From contig JAXIVH010000007.1 in assembly GCA_036785325.1 (NCBI GenBank), positions 15,037,849-15,101,848 on the forward strand: 64,000 nt of DNA, in the 5' to 3' direction. The translations under genes and the position numbers were made by a program. Each line of letters begins with the position of its first letter. The stretch's first letter is position 1. Below, piece by piece: positions 21,190 to 32,675 of this stretch. The notes under the pieces were generated by a model. The model worked only from the letters and a program-made list of their open reading frames with translations. It was not told the DNA's origin and did not search any database. The DNA is from Urophycis tenuis (taxonomy: Eukaryota; Chordata; Actinopteri; Gadiformes; Phycidae).

Positions 21190-21690
21190 AAGTCAACTAC
21201 ATTAAGCTGTAACTTCATGACCTTTGACCTCTACTTTTGACCTTATGACCTTTAATGCCTAATCAATTTATCTATAGGGGTAATGAGCTGTGATGGGTTT
21301 AATAACAATCTTTCAATACGTTTGAGAGGTAAAAAGCAGACATTTTATGTCAAGTATGACCTTGTGTGACCTTGACCTTTGACCCCAGAGACATTAAACT
21401 CCTACTACTTTCATCAAGAACTTAAGGTGAGTAAATATACCAAGTTTGGAAAAGATCCTTTCACCAGTATTGAAGATATCAGCTAATATACCTATTAGTG
21501 ACATCATACGATTTTAGCCCAAAATGCATTATAATATGTTCCATTCAAAGATGTATATCTTTTTTTCTGTACAAATCTGTGCTGTAGGCACCTGAAATTC
21601 TTCATCTGTATAAAATTACGGAAAGATTGATACCAAATATGCTTTCGCTTTATTTAGGACCACCTTCAAACCTAATTCGCTCAGACTATA
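21190..21690. repeat. Inverted, diverged copy of the 373-bp unit, right flank of the PIN/CXC locus
   Basis: Read on the minus strand it repeats the landmarks of the left array in order: AATAAAGCGAAAGCATATTT, GGTGCCTACAGC, GTACAGAAAAAAA, CTTTGAATGGA, TTAGCTGATATC and GGTCAAAGGTCAAGGTCAC. It is one unit plus about 130 bp of further AGGTCA-rich sequence. The sequence between it and the hAT at 22040 (21691-22039) shows nothing I recognise. Confidence 0.75.
21218..21230 (-). promoter_or_regulatory. AGGTCA DR1 motif in the right flank
   Basis: TGACCTTTGACCT is a perfect reverse-strand DR1. A near-perfect one (TGACCTTTGACCC) lies at 21373-21385, preceded directly by another half-site. Motif match only. 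Confidence 0.4.
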
Positions 21691-22039
21691 AGATGAGTCT
21701 TTTGGGACGAGTTTACATTTGTACAGCCCGTTGTTTTCATAGCAGTCGGTTTATGGTGATGTTATTGTTCGCTGCTAATTCATTTGACCGATGACAGGAC
21801 AGGTCCGACCGGCTTTTCTCTCTCAGACAAGTCTGGTCCAAGTACGAGCAAACTAATGAACATCGAGGTATTTGTGGATAATGTGTGTAATTATCATGTT
21901 TTTACTTGATAATATCTCATTAGCGACAGACTGACACTTATTTAATCACACCAGTTGGCTAGGCTAGCACCCTCAGCTGGCAAGCCATACAACTATGGCT
22001 TGTAGTGAAATTACTCACTAAATAATGAATACAGACTAT

Positions 22040-23341
22040 TAGGGCTGTATATTGGCAATAATTTGGCGATACGATACGTATCACGATACATGGGTCACGA
22101 TTCAATAAATTGCAATATATTTCGATATTTCGATATATTGGGATTTTAGTATAGTATAATTTTAGAAAAACTAATATTTAAAAAAAGACATAATATGCAT
22201 ATAAGTCAAAGAAGTTTAATTGACATTATGTGCAATGATCTGCAATCAGAAAAAAGAAGACATCTTTCTATGTCAGTAAAAAAAAGTTTTTTTTACCTAT
22301 TACTGTAACACACAACAGGTTAAGACTGTGTGCAAAGCACTGAATGTGGCTCATGCCGGCAAGTTCAGCCGCCACACGCATATTAGCCGCATTATCTGTT
22401 ACTAGGACGGGATCTTTTGTGTCCAATCGCCACTCAGTAATGGCCTCTTTCAGTAGGGCAGCAATGTTCTCTCCGGTGTGGCTGTCGTACATCGCTCGCG
22501 TCTGCAGTACACAAGATTCCAGCTTCCATTCATCGGTTATGTGATGAACCGTAATAGTCACGTATGACTCGGTCGCCCTAGACGTCCAAGCGTCGCATGT
22601 CAAGCCAACCTTCTCAGCTAAACGTAAACATTCCAGAACGTTTGTTTTAACCTCTTTATAAAGATTGGGCACAGCGATATCTGTGATATGTTGCCGGGAG
22701 GGTATAACGTAACGAGGCTCCAGGGTTTGCACCATATTACGGAAACCCTCGTTTTCAACCACACTGTATGGTCGCATGTCGCATGCAAGAAACGACTGAC
22801 TGCGTTATTTTTGTTGCACGAGTTGAAGTAGCTGGTAATTTCTGCGTTTGCACTTGAGCAAGGGTGAGTTGTGAGGAGTCACGTTTAGCTTGCTGTTCGG
22901 GTAACGCTAACTGTGTTTCTGTATGATGTCTAGTTAAATGTGCCCTCAAATTGGTTGTATTACCCGAGTATTTCACTTTTGCCATACACAGTCTGCAAAC
23001 AGCTAGCTTCCTGTCGATATCGCCACTAGTGCCCTTGTGGAAACCAAAATACTTCCACACTTCGGCACGGAATGCGGCGGGAGCCGGACTTATACTTTCA
23101 GCCATAACTACGTTGTCAACTTCTAAGTCAAGCACTGAGGCACTGTTAGCCGAGGACACGAGTAGTGCGTCACCGCATAGCCATCTAGCGGTAGGGGGTT
23201 TAAACACAACATAAACGTGAACCACTTCTCACCATTACTCTCTAACCCTAAAAATCGATATTACGTTTTTGAAAATCGATACAGTATTGCAAAATGAAAT
23301 ATCGCGATACTCATGTGTATCGATTTTTTCTTACACCACTA
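22040..23341 (-). mobile_element. hAT transposon, internally deleted
   Basis: The left end TAGGGCTGTA and right end (read inward) TAGTGGTGTA are imperfect inverted repeats. The flanking octamers are CAGACTAT (22032-22039) and CACACTAT (23342-23349), an 8-bp duplication with one change. Both ends carry repeated CGATA/TATCG motifs. The interior encodes the N-terminal part of a ZBED/hAT transposase on the minus strand. Confidence 0.8.
22268..23105 (-). pseudogene. hAT transposase remnant with BED zinc finger
   Basis: From the ATG at 23105 the frame gives a BED finger (WKYFGF...CRLC...NLRAHLTRHH). After a frameshift near 22,770 it continues MRPYSVVENEGFRNMVQTLE and VGLTCDAWTSRATESYVTIT, where the Asp is the first catalytic residue of the hAT RNase H fold, then VLVTDNAANMRVAAELA with the second. 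It stops soon after CFAHSLNLL, so the alpha-helical insertion, the catalytic Glu and the dimerisation domain are absent. Confidence 0.85.
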
Positions 23342-23349
23342 CACACTAT

Positions 23350-23981
23350 GGGTTTGTATGTTTAGGAGTGCAGCTTTCATGACATTACGTAAAGTAAACT
23401 TGTCAGTCCATTTCTGAGCAGAAACACTGATATATCGCCAACATTGGCATCGCCAGCCTGCTGTATTGACGCTGCCTATATGTTTTGATGGCTTGTGGTA
23501 AAATAACACACTGAATAACGTAAATACATGATCGTTTCATGTATAATACTTGTGTACAGCTTAATATTTATTCATTAAAAACGTTTAAAAGTCGTGTCGG
23601 TAGGTTTGTGTACCAGCAGGTTTGTGTACGTTGTGTTGATCAGGGAACGTTCTGATCATTTGACCTCAGCCCCGTTCGACTGGACATATTATGTTGTCGA
23701 AATTCGATGGGACATATTATATAATCGATATTCAGCACATATCTGACCTCAGTTATGTACTGATAACTCGTACTTACAACTAGTTTGGTTGTCTATATTC
23801 TTGGGTTATTGTCTGATGGATACAGTGTACACAGCACTGATGGAAAGACTATGATACCATCTCTATATGGTCAGACTAAGCTATATATCTTGTTGTCTTT
23901 GATATGAAACGTTTATTCCCTTTTGCCCACTCCTTGCTCATACACATAGATCTACACACTTCTCCCCATCCTCTCTTCTTG

Positions 23982-23985
<4 letters not shown>
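23350..23985. other. Intergenic segment without recognised features
   Basis: AT-rich sequence between the hAT and the microsatellite. No open frame of interest, no inverted termini and no repeat match within the window were noticed. Confidence 0.5.

Positions 23986-24075
<90 letters not shown>
23986..24075. repeat. (CA)n microsatellite upstream of copy B
   Basis: A pure CA run of about 90 bp, 224 bp before the first coding exon of copy B. Copy A also has a long CA run upstream of its first coding exon, and the pyrimidine-rich sequence before each run (CACTTCTCCCC) is alike. Confidence 0.97.
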
Positions 24076-24078
<3 letters not shown>

Positions 24079-24304
24079 TAGTAGATAAGGATCAAATAGG
24101 TGCGAAAAAATATTGACCTTTTGAACTATGAAGTTCACAGAGGTCAGAGAAGCAGCAGCAGTTGTTTTATTAGGCCAATTCTTTTTGAGTTATGTTATCA
24201 AATGTGATGTGATAAATATCTGAAATAACAGCTTTTGTTTGTCTTTAAATTATCCTTTGAAAATAAACCTACAATTCTATTTCTCTTTTATGGTATAGGT
24301 CAAG

Positions 24305-24995
24305 ATGCACAAGAACGTGATGTTCTTCCCAGGGAGAATCCGTGTTGCGTTCCGCAAGGGGCCACTCGGATTTCTCCTCCAGGCGCCGTCCGATGAAGCC
24401 AGGCGGATAAAGGACAACCCCGGACTGCAGGGCAAGTCTCCAGCCCTGAAGGAAGACAGTGTGCGGCAGAACGCCCTGGCTGTGCTGCATCAGAGAGGAG
24501 GGGATGCCTCAGACAGGACGGAGGTGCTGGGAGACTACATCCTGCAGTTTGGCAAGTATAAGGAGTCTTTCAGGTGGCTTCTGGAGAATGACGTAGGGTA
24601 CACTCTGTATCTTGTCAAGAATCTCCAGAAGGAGGAGGCTTCGGGCCTCTGCAGGGCCGGGGGGCATAGTAAGGACAGCCTACTGTCATTAGTAAAGTAT
24701 GCTTTGAGTTTTTCAGAGATCCAGTCTCTCCTCACCCATGAGGCCAGTGCAGTGGGTGCTGTGGCAGCCTCGTCAGAAGATGACCAGCTGGTTGGCTTTG
24801 GCCTCCGGGCCAAGAGCACCTGGAAGGAGATCTGGGATGCCAGAGCTGACGGCTACACAGGCTTCATCATGGGGAAGAGCTGCGTTCCAGGGACACGCAT
24901 GTTCAAGCTGCAGCAGTACCTGCGGAAGAGGCAGCAGTCTGCTACGGCTTCCACACCTGCTGAGCATGCGTCAAGGGCCCCGGCTCAACCCCTGG
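24305..24995 (+). CDS. Copy B exon 1: ExoX-C/DUF3820-like module
   Basis: It starts at ATG 24305 (MHKNVMFFPGRIRVAFRKGP) after acceptor GGTATAG. It carries LQFGKYKESFRWLLENDVGY, one residue shorter than copy A in the GKYKGK loop, and the later block LVGFGLRAKSTWKEIWDARA. It ends at donor CTGG|GTAAAT after 230 codons plus one base, the same phase as copy A. Confidence 0.65.
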
Positions 24996-25091
24996 GTAAA
25001 TGGTCATATGTTGAGTCACACTTATTCAATGGTGACAACATGCTTTTAATTTGTACTAAGGTGGACAAACTAATTCTTGTCTGTTCCACAG

Positions 25092-26239
25092 TGATGGATG
25101 AGCATGAAGAGCTGGAGAGGGCAATGCTGAGCATCTCACCCACAAAGCTACAAGTGCAGAGCTGTAAGCTTAACTGTTATTACACTGAACGAATGTCTGA
25201 ACTAATGGCAAAGTCTAGTTTGTATCTGATGTCTCCCCTGTTTATTTTTTTGTGTCTGTGTGTCACCAGTTGCTGTGCCAGTAGCAGCTGCCACAACAGG
25301 AGTGTCACCAGGAGCAAAGACAGGTTTGTACATTTAAAAAGGTTTCAGGGCTGGAGTGTGGTTCTTTTACATGATGAATTATCCTCCAAAACTGAACCTT
25401 ATCTTATCTCTTATATATATATATTTTTTTGTGTTCAGGCCACGTTCCTCTAACAATATGGTAAGTATGCAAGTAAGTATATTGGTCATCCATGCATGCT
25501 GTCTTTAGAGAAATAATCAAAAAAGCATTGTTGGGTACTAACACTTAGATGCTTGCTTGTTCTTCCAGTCATATTGCTCCTCCTGCTTGCACTAGTGAAT
25601 TGGGGTTAGAATAGTATGCTCTTTTGGTGTATCTGTGGGAGCTAGACACTTTAAATGCATGAAGCTAAGTGGGAGTAGTAAAAGTATGGCTGTTTGAGTT
25701 CCTACGAACACCAACACTTGCCTTAAACACGATGGACTCTGAAATGACTGAGGACTTTGTCTGTTGTAGTTCCATCTGCCGCGCTGTCCACACCTCCTCC
25801 TGCTGGACTGCAGGCATCACCTGCTGATGGTAAAAACATTGTAATCAGATATTGTACCAATTTCAGGTCAACTACAACAACAAAAACAACAAGAGAAACT
25901 CATTTGTATGCTTTACTGTAGTTCCAGCCTCAGCACATGTGAAGAGGAACACACCTGTTCCCCTTCCTCCCGAGCTGGCGTTCCTGGCAAAGGACACGGC
26001 ACGTGCCCCAATAGGAGAGAGGCCTGAGGCAACTCCAGGTATGTGTCTAGTGTAATATAGCGCAAATGTTGAATTTCACATGCTTCATTCATAGCTGATT
26101 TCAAGCGTGTTTACAGTAACATTTGTAATACATCATCATGCTTAAAACTTATAACAGAAACACTCCTTTTTAGGATCCAGCACAAGTGCTGCTCGCTCTG
26201 CACACAAAGCGCTGACTTTTCAGGCCAGTGGTGAACATG
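25092..26239 (+). CDS. Copy B linker exons
   Basis: 25092-25163 encodes MDEHEELERAMLSISPTKL and matches exon 2 of copy A. The following short exons 25270-25323, 25439-25460, 25770-25829, 25922-26038 and 26174-26239 code mainly Ala/Pro/Ser-rich linker and have GT-AG borders. 25439-25460 (22 nt) would change phase, so it may be skipped or not an exon. Confidence 0.45.
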
Positions 26240-26399
26240 GTAAGCATGTACAGCATGTATACAATCTCACCCTCCTCCTGCCATGAAGATGTCTTAACTC
26301 TAATCATTTTATTCATTCAAAGTATTTCCACTCTAATTATGCAATTCATGATAACTAGTAACTGCTGTTTTGTTCTATCGTCTTTCCTCCTTCTCCTAG

Positions 26400-27560
26400 T
26401 GCCCTCAGGTCAGCCACCTGTGCCTGTTCCGCTGCCTGGGCCCGACCACGACACGAGTAGCTGGAGCTGCTCTCATCAGCAGAAGCTGTGGATGAGGACC
26501 GAGCTTCAGGATCTCGGGTTGTGGCACCCAGTGCTCAACCCAGGCAACGCAGTTTCTCTGTGGCGTCGTCCTCCGCAACCTGAGCTAATCGACACGGTGG
26601 CCCAGCTCCCATCCCCCAACTTCTTCCAGCTCCACCCATTTTTTGTCTGGAAGCCCGAGAGTGACATCATGGTCAGGAGGAACAATTACATCCTGCCATG
26701 TCTGCACGGCTGTCCTCGTCCACAGGTATGGGTTCCTTTGGATGCTTATTTTTCATTATTTATGTAAAGCCTCTGCTAATCTGCGATATAACTATAAATG
26801 TTCCTTTGACTCGCCTTGCCAGGTGGTCTCTGCTGGTGTAGGCAGGCCTCGGGTGATTGTTGGCACCAGCGGACAATACTACATCATGTCCTCACGACTC
26901 TGCTGCAAGGCCTGCCGGAGGACCTGGTTTTCAGACAGTCCACGCTGGGTGGAGAAGCTGCCCAGGCGCCGCAATCCTCACATACAAAAAGGCCATCTGT
27001 AAGTCTGTTATGGATGAGCTGAGGCGCACAAGCAAGTCGCCAACAGACATGGCAAACAAGGTGAATGAGCTCATGCACCTCAAGTGTGAGCGAGCTCACC
27101 TGGTATACCTGCAGGCCATAGAGAATGTGAGGGATGCTGAGGCTGGCGTCCATGGGCAGAGGACCATTGGGCAGTTCCTGAGGAAGGACAGCACACCGCC
27201 ACGTGCCTTCGGAGCCTACAACGACACAGACGGCTGGTGTGGAGTCACCGTGTCAAGCTTTTACCTGACAGACTGCCTGCTGGAGGAGTTCCATCGGCAA
27301 GAGCCAGCCATCTCCACTCTGCTACAAGGCACTTTTGGCCAGGTTCTCAGGTCTGGCCACACCAGGAAGGTTGCGAGGAAGGTCACGTTGGCATCTGGGG
27401 TCATGTCCAGTTATGCCATCATGAACGAGAACTGGATGATTGTTTCCTGGGTGATGGTTCAGTCTGAGACTGAGAGGTCCTTGGAGCCCATGTACCAGGG
27501 AATGGCCAAGAGGTACACCGACGCTGGAGTGGAGAAGGCTGGCTACCACTGGATGGACAG
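26400..27560 (+). pseudogene. Copy B main exons: DUF6729-type Cys region, frameshifted
   Basis: 26400-26725 and 26823-27560 correspond to one exon of copy A; the extra 97-bp intron has GT-AG borders (CACAG|GTATGG, TTGCCAG|GTGG). The region keeps CLHGC, CKACRRTW and the DGWCGVTVS and SGHTRKVARKVTLASG segments. Near 26,970-26,985 about 17 bases present in copy A are missing, so the frame stops at 27000-27002 unless shifted. The downstream frame is open again. Confidence 0.6.
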
Positions 27561-27686
27561 GTGAGAACAGCCATTTTATCAGTTTTTGCAGCATCCTTGC
27601 TATGCCTTTACTGCCGTTCAGACTGTCAGTACTATTCCTAATGAACCCATTTTTATTTATTTATTATTTGTTCTTTGTGCCCTTAG

Positions 27687-28873
27687 GGATTGCTGTGCTG
27701 CTTTTAAGATCCCGGACAGCATCCCTGGAGAGCATCTACACTGGGATGCCTGGAAGACGACCCCTGCCATCGTCGCTTGGGCCAACACCTCTGCACCGCT
27801 GGAGAACACCTGCGCCTCGCGGTCCTTTTACAATCCAGGCATCATTGTTAAGCTGGATTTGTTCCACTGCCTGAGGCGTTTTGCACGGGAGTGCACCTCT
27901 GAACACCACCCCCTGTATGGCACTTTCTGCCAGCTCCTCTCCGCTGCCTTCACCGTGGTGGATCAGGAGGACTTAAAGAGGCTTCAGGACGCGTACGTGT
28001 TCTGTGGGATCCAGCCAGCCACTCCCACCAAGCAGCACATCAGAGAGCACTGCAGGACCAAGATCCCACAGCCCACAGAGTTCCTGGGCAGAGTGGAGAA
28101 AGTCCTGAGGCATTTTCATCTGGCCACGGACCCCAACAACGTCCCTCTCTACAAGTCCTCGATGCTCAAGAGGTGGCGCGTACAGAGGGTGCACATTCTT
28201 CGTGGCTGCCTCAGTGATCCCGAACTCTCCACAGGCATTATGTACAGGTACGGTGGAACTCTGCAGCTGAATCACGTACCTGGTGAACGCGCCAAGGTCC
28301 CCATCTGGATCCCTGTCAGAGGTACTTCACAGCAGGAGGGGTATCATTTCCACCAGGCCCAGTGGATCACTGGGACCCACGTCTCCACTGAGCTGTTCCA
28401 GGCCCAGGGCATGACTGGGGTGGCACGCTGGAACTACCAGCGGCTGGTGGACCTGAAGCAGCCAGGCGTCATCCTCCCTGCTGTGTTCGATCCGGCTTTG
28501 ATGGTGGAACTGAACACTGTCTCCAGAAAAGTGACGGGGCAGGAGAAATACCCCGCACTTCACCTCTCTGACAGAGACACCGGAGAGAGGTTTGGCCTGG
28601 AGTACAGAGAGCCAGGCTGTCGTCCAGTTCCTCTGGACTGGGACAAGCACAGTACTCAAAAGAGAGACGAATCCGCTCCTCTTGTGCCTCCGTCCCCTGT
28701 GCTCACACCGGCTCCTCCATCCCCAGCTCCAGACGCAGCGCCCTCCTCCAGCTGGGCTCCGCTCTCTGGCGTGGCATCCCCTCGACCAGCACCCTCCGCT
28801 GGCCACCCTGGTGCCACCTTGCTGAAGCAGGAGATGCTGCCAGAGGATGACCAGGAGCCTCCAGCAGTGATGG
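27687..28873 (+). CDS. Copy B exon: DDE-like C-terminal half
   Basis: 395 residues, in frame from DR|DCCAAF, with KLDLFHCLRRFAREC, TKQHIREHCRTK, VRGTSQQEGYHFHQ and FQAQGMTGVARWNYQR, strongly conserved with copy A. It ends in a Pro/Ala/Ser-rich tail (longer than in copy A) at donor GATGG|GTAAGTT. This is the best-preserved part of the family. Confidence 0.65.
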
Positions 28874-28914
28874 GTAAGTTCACAACATGCTTTAAACACA
28901 GAATTTTTACATTA

Positions 28915-29156
28915 CATCAAGTCAAAGTGAACTTTATTGTCAATCAGACCATGCAATCAGTGCAAGTAATTACAGAGGATCGAAATTGCATTTCGTGCAG
29001 TAATATTTTAACACACAACATATAATAGTGCACACAGGTAAAAACAAATAAACACAACATTTATAAATGTATACGCCCAACGTCTGTCTGTACATGTTGT
29101 GTTTATTTGTTTTTACCTGCGTGCACTATTATATGTTGTGTGTTTAAATATTACTG
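28915..29156. repeat. LINE-tail-like sequence and 62-bp hairpin
   Basis: GTGAACTTTATTGTCAATC and GAGGATCGAAATTGCATTTC resemble common fish LINE 3' ends. Then 28998-29059 and 29095-29156 are near-perfect inverted copies (arms of 62 bp, 35-bp loop) containing CACAACATATAATAGTGCAC and its complement. Confidence 0.7.
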
Positions 29157-29515
29157 TAATACTATATTATGTAACAGGGTTTTTCCTGGCTCAATTTGAG
29201 GCAGAGGTGGCACCATCCTGACCATGCGCCATGACGTGCATGTATTTAGTAAATTCAACTGACTTACTTTCTTTTACAGGCAACATACTTTAAGTTAAGA
29301 GTTCCAACAAGAATGTGACCATTATCATGTTGAAGCATTCATTTATTAAAACTATATACATACACAAATCAGGTGGGAACTTTAAATTGAAAATACACTT
29401 CATCCACACATCTCGCAACCAGCCACAGAACATTTCAGTCTCCTTTTTTTCACCAGGGTTTGTTTCCCACAGACTAGGTAGCAATGTGTGGTGCTGGGCC
29501 ATACGGAGACCAGGG

Positions 29516-29594
29516 GCTCTGACCAGGGGGAGGGGGCATCGCCATCTGAACAGGAGGGGGTCAGAGGGCGCCGCCCCCTCCCCCTGGTCAGAGC
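29516..29594. repeat. G-rich perfect hairpin
   Basis: 29516-29537 and 29573-29594 are perfect 22-bp inverted copies (GCTCTGACCAGGGGGAGGGG and onward). The G runs (GGGGGAGGGGG, AGGGGG) could also form a G-quadruplex. Confidence 0.8.
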
Positions 29595-30172
29595 AACAGA
29601 CGAGCCACAACTTTCTGAAATTCATAATTCTGCAGGGAAGGAAGACTGACTTTGGTTTGGAATGAAAGTGAGAAAACAGGACAGAGTAACATGGCTATCA
29701 CTCACATTTTTCTTTAAAGCTACAGGAAGCATTTGAAATTATTCAGCACAATCTTAATTCTTTAGAGTAAGTTATTGAGGAGAAGACAGCTAAAAACATT
29801 TTACCAGAACCCTGCCTGGTTTCATTCCACACCCCAACTCAATACATTACAGGGCAGGCCAGTAGAGTAGTTTGCTCATACAAATACCTGGGGCCTCATT
29901 TATCAACCGTGCGTAGGAAAAGTTCTAATTTCGTTCGTACGCATGAAATTTAGAATGTGCGTAAGTAGAAAAAAATCCGCATTTATCAAACGTGCGTACA
30001 CGGGTCGTACGCATATCAATAAGTAATCCGTGATGATAAATCCCACCTGTTCTCAACTACCATGCTCGTGCACGGTTAGAGTCATTTGCATTCAGAAACG
30101 CCTCCAATTAACCATATATGGTAGCGCCAATCCCTTACATAACACGTCAATTGAAATCCCATCACCGAAATC

Positions 30173-30979
30173 ATGGCAAAGAGGGTGAAGAAGAAGAACT
30201 TTTCCGACTCCGAGATTGAGGTACTGGTTCATGAAGTTGATTGTCACCAAAATGTTTTGTTTGGCACGTTAAACGCCGGTGTTAGTAACACAAGAAAAAC
30301 CGCTGCATGGAACCAAGTGACGGCTGCTGTCAACTCCGTTGGTTCTGAAAAAAGATCTGCCCTAGAAATAAAATAAAAATGGTATGATGTTAAACTACAT
30401 GCAAAGAAACGCGTCAGCGTACACAGACGCCAAATATCACAAACCGGAGGGGGGCAAGCAACCACCCAGCTGACCCCCATGGATGCCCGCATTGCCAGTA
30501 TCATCGGGGACACGGCATTGTGTGGCATCATCCCCGGTGGTGATACAGACGCTCTAGGAGAAGAACCAGCGGTACCATCGACCAGTCGCATTGCAGGTAA
30601 AATAAAATGTGTTTATTTTTATGTTTATTTTAACACTTTAATTTGTGGATTTAAATTAAAGCAAACGTGGCAATAATGTGATGTTAATTGGTTGAACTCA
30701 GAAACCCAAGCCAGTCCGGCCTGTGGTCAGGAGTCGGAGGCGGTGGAGGAGCCGGAGGCGTTGGAGGAACAGGAGCAGCCGGGGCCATCCACAATTCCTC
30801 CAGTGCGTCCTGGGGGGGCGAGAGTGCTGACCTCAGACGTCCTAAAAAACCAGCAGGAGACCACCGAGGCCATTCATGAAATAAAACACCAACTCACAAC
30901 CATTTCAAGCACTCTATTGCAGATAAACGACTCACTTAAGCAGATTGCTGCCTGTGCAACACAAATGAGCAATAAATAA
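30173..30979 (+). pseudogene. Harbinger Myb/SANT-like (NAIF1-type) accessory gene
   Basis: The ATG at 30173 begins MAKRVKKKNFSDSEIEVLVH, a Myb/SANT-like domain with AAWNQVTAAVNSVG. A TAA at 30374-30376 replaces a Lys codon before KWYDVKLHAKKR, which continues in the same frame. Donor GCAG|GTAAAA at 30597 and acceptor at 30701 join to an exon 30702-30979 with an acidic stretch and a C-terminal amphipathic helix (TTEAIHEIKHQLTTISSTLL). In this superfamily the protein carries the transposase into the nucleus and to the DNA ends. Confidence 0.8.
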
Positions 30980-31074
30980 CTTTAAAATGTAGAATGATGT
31001 TGAGATTATTTTCCACGCACACTTTTGATCTGAAATTGCTCACTTTTCAAAGATGGGTTAACAGGCAGACTTGC

Positions 31075-32675
31075 CTAAAACCTCTGTATGATCCTCTCTC
31101 TTGTTTGAATGGCGGTGGCATTAGCAGGTGGTAAATGCTCCGCGTTGGGCATGGGCTCGTCTGCTCTGGGGGGTACCTGCAGAGGGACGCCGTGTCTGAT
31201 GGCCAAGTTATGAAGCACTGCGCATGCCATGATGATATAAGATATAAGATATAAGATATTTCTTTATTAATCCCCCGTAGGAGAAATTCGCAGAGACCAG
31301 CAGTGCAGGGGATAGATGAGCAGTAAAGAGCCTGGCTAAATTCTATACACAATAAAAAACAATAGATTAGATTAAATACGCGCTCTTAAGTCAGGTCGGT
31401 GACGAGAGGACCCGTATGCATACTAGTGTCCTAGATAGCAGTTTGTGGTGCAAAATGCAAGATAGATCAAATAGTGCAAGTAGATAAAATAGTGCAAGTA
31501 TGCGGAAAGTGCAAGGTGCAAGATGTGCAAATTTATACAGGTATTCCAGGTACAATATATGAATAGACCTGGAATAACAACGGCTGGGTCACAGTCCAAG
31601 GTGTGTGGTGTGGTGTATGTGAATGAAAGTTCAGTCCATTCCATATGTCTGGTGGTGTTGGAGCTTCCTGAGCCTGATGGTTGGTGGGATGAAGGAGCAC
31701 CCAAGCACTTTGAGGCACTTGGCTGAGTGAGCATGTGGCAGACCTTTTCGGGTTTGTACTGCAGTGCCCCCCCCGCGCTGGACAGGCACATCCATCGGCC
31801 TTTTAGCAGACCTATTGTGCGTTCCACAACCGTTCTTGAGCGTGCATGTGCCCGGTTGTAGTGCTGCTCCTGCGGGGTCCTCGGATTGGTTAAGGGGGTC
31901 ATCAGCCACGGCTTTAATGGATATCCCCGATCACCTACAGGGATGTTAGGCTATAATATACCATACGAAGCCCAGAAAATACTTTCTAAATGTTGTAACA
32001 CTCACCAATAAGCCAGCCATCCTCATTAGCTCCTGCTTGGAGTTGCCCACCCACAGAACTGTTCTGCAGGATGAACGAATCGTGCGTTCCTCCAGGCCAC
32101 CGGGCAACAACGTTTAGTAGAGACATATTGGCATTACAGATTATTTGTGTATTAATTGAATGAAGTCCTTTCCTGTTAACGTAACTGAATTCATTGTGTG
32201 ATGGTGCTTTTATTGTGATGTGTGTGCAATCTATGGCTCCAATTATATTTGCGAATCCGGCGATGGCGTGGAATTGTTGTTTAATTTCAGCTTGTTGCTG
32301 TTGCCTGTACGGGAACTGAATGTAAAGTGGGGCTAGAGAAATGATTGCATCCAACACTGCTGGCATGATTCTACTCAGTGTCGGCTGTGAAATGCCGCAT
32401 ATGTCTCCAATCTCACGTTGAAATGTCCCGGTGGCCAAAAATCCCAGTGTGGACAGGAGCTGGATGTGCACTGGGATGGCTTTGGTTCGTGTGGTCTCTC
32501 GCTCCAATATAGGTTGTAAATTCCGGCATAAATCTACAAGTATATTTTTGGGGAATCTATACCTGCTGAGAAGCCACTCTGTGCTCTGACTGAGCAAATC
32601 CACACGCTCTTTGAAAACGCGCTCCCTGCGGAGCGCACGGTTCTCTAAATCTTCCAAAAGTGCAAGATACGCCAT
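31075..32675 (-). pseudogene. HARBI1-like DDE transposase split by a LINE fragment
   Basis: It starts at ATG 32675 (MAYLALLEDLENRALRRERV). Exon 1 (32006-32675) holds the helix-turn-helix region (GDICGISQPTLSRI) and the first two catalytic acids (GAIDCTHI; WPGGTHDSF). Exon 2 begins at 31934 after a GT-AG intron of 71 bp, with GDRGYPLKPW and the third acid in RTVVERTIGLLKGRW. At CHM the frame runs into a LINE piece (31237-31735) and resumes at about 31236 with IMACAVLHNLAIRHGVP to the stop at 31075-31077. Without the insertion it would be a full-length DDE_Tnp_4-type enzyme. Confidence 0.9.
31237..31735 (-). mobile_element. 3' fragment of a Rex-like non-LTR retrotransposon
   Basis: Minus-strand tail: GAATTTCTCCTACGGGGGAT, TAATAAAG, then ATATCTTATATC repeats, a common fish LINE 3' end. 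Upstream is a C-terminal ORF piece (SFIPPTIRLRKL). It interrupts the Harbinger transposase exon between two parts that join in frame. Confidence 0.75.

Noticed and set aside
24299..28873. Copy B as a functional gene
   Set aside because: The deletion with frameshift near 26,975 and the C-terminal lesions argue against it, although most exons are open.
28998..29156. microRNA precursor
   Set aside because: Arms are too long and too perfect and there is no expression evidence; kept only as a hairpin.
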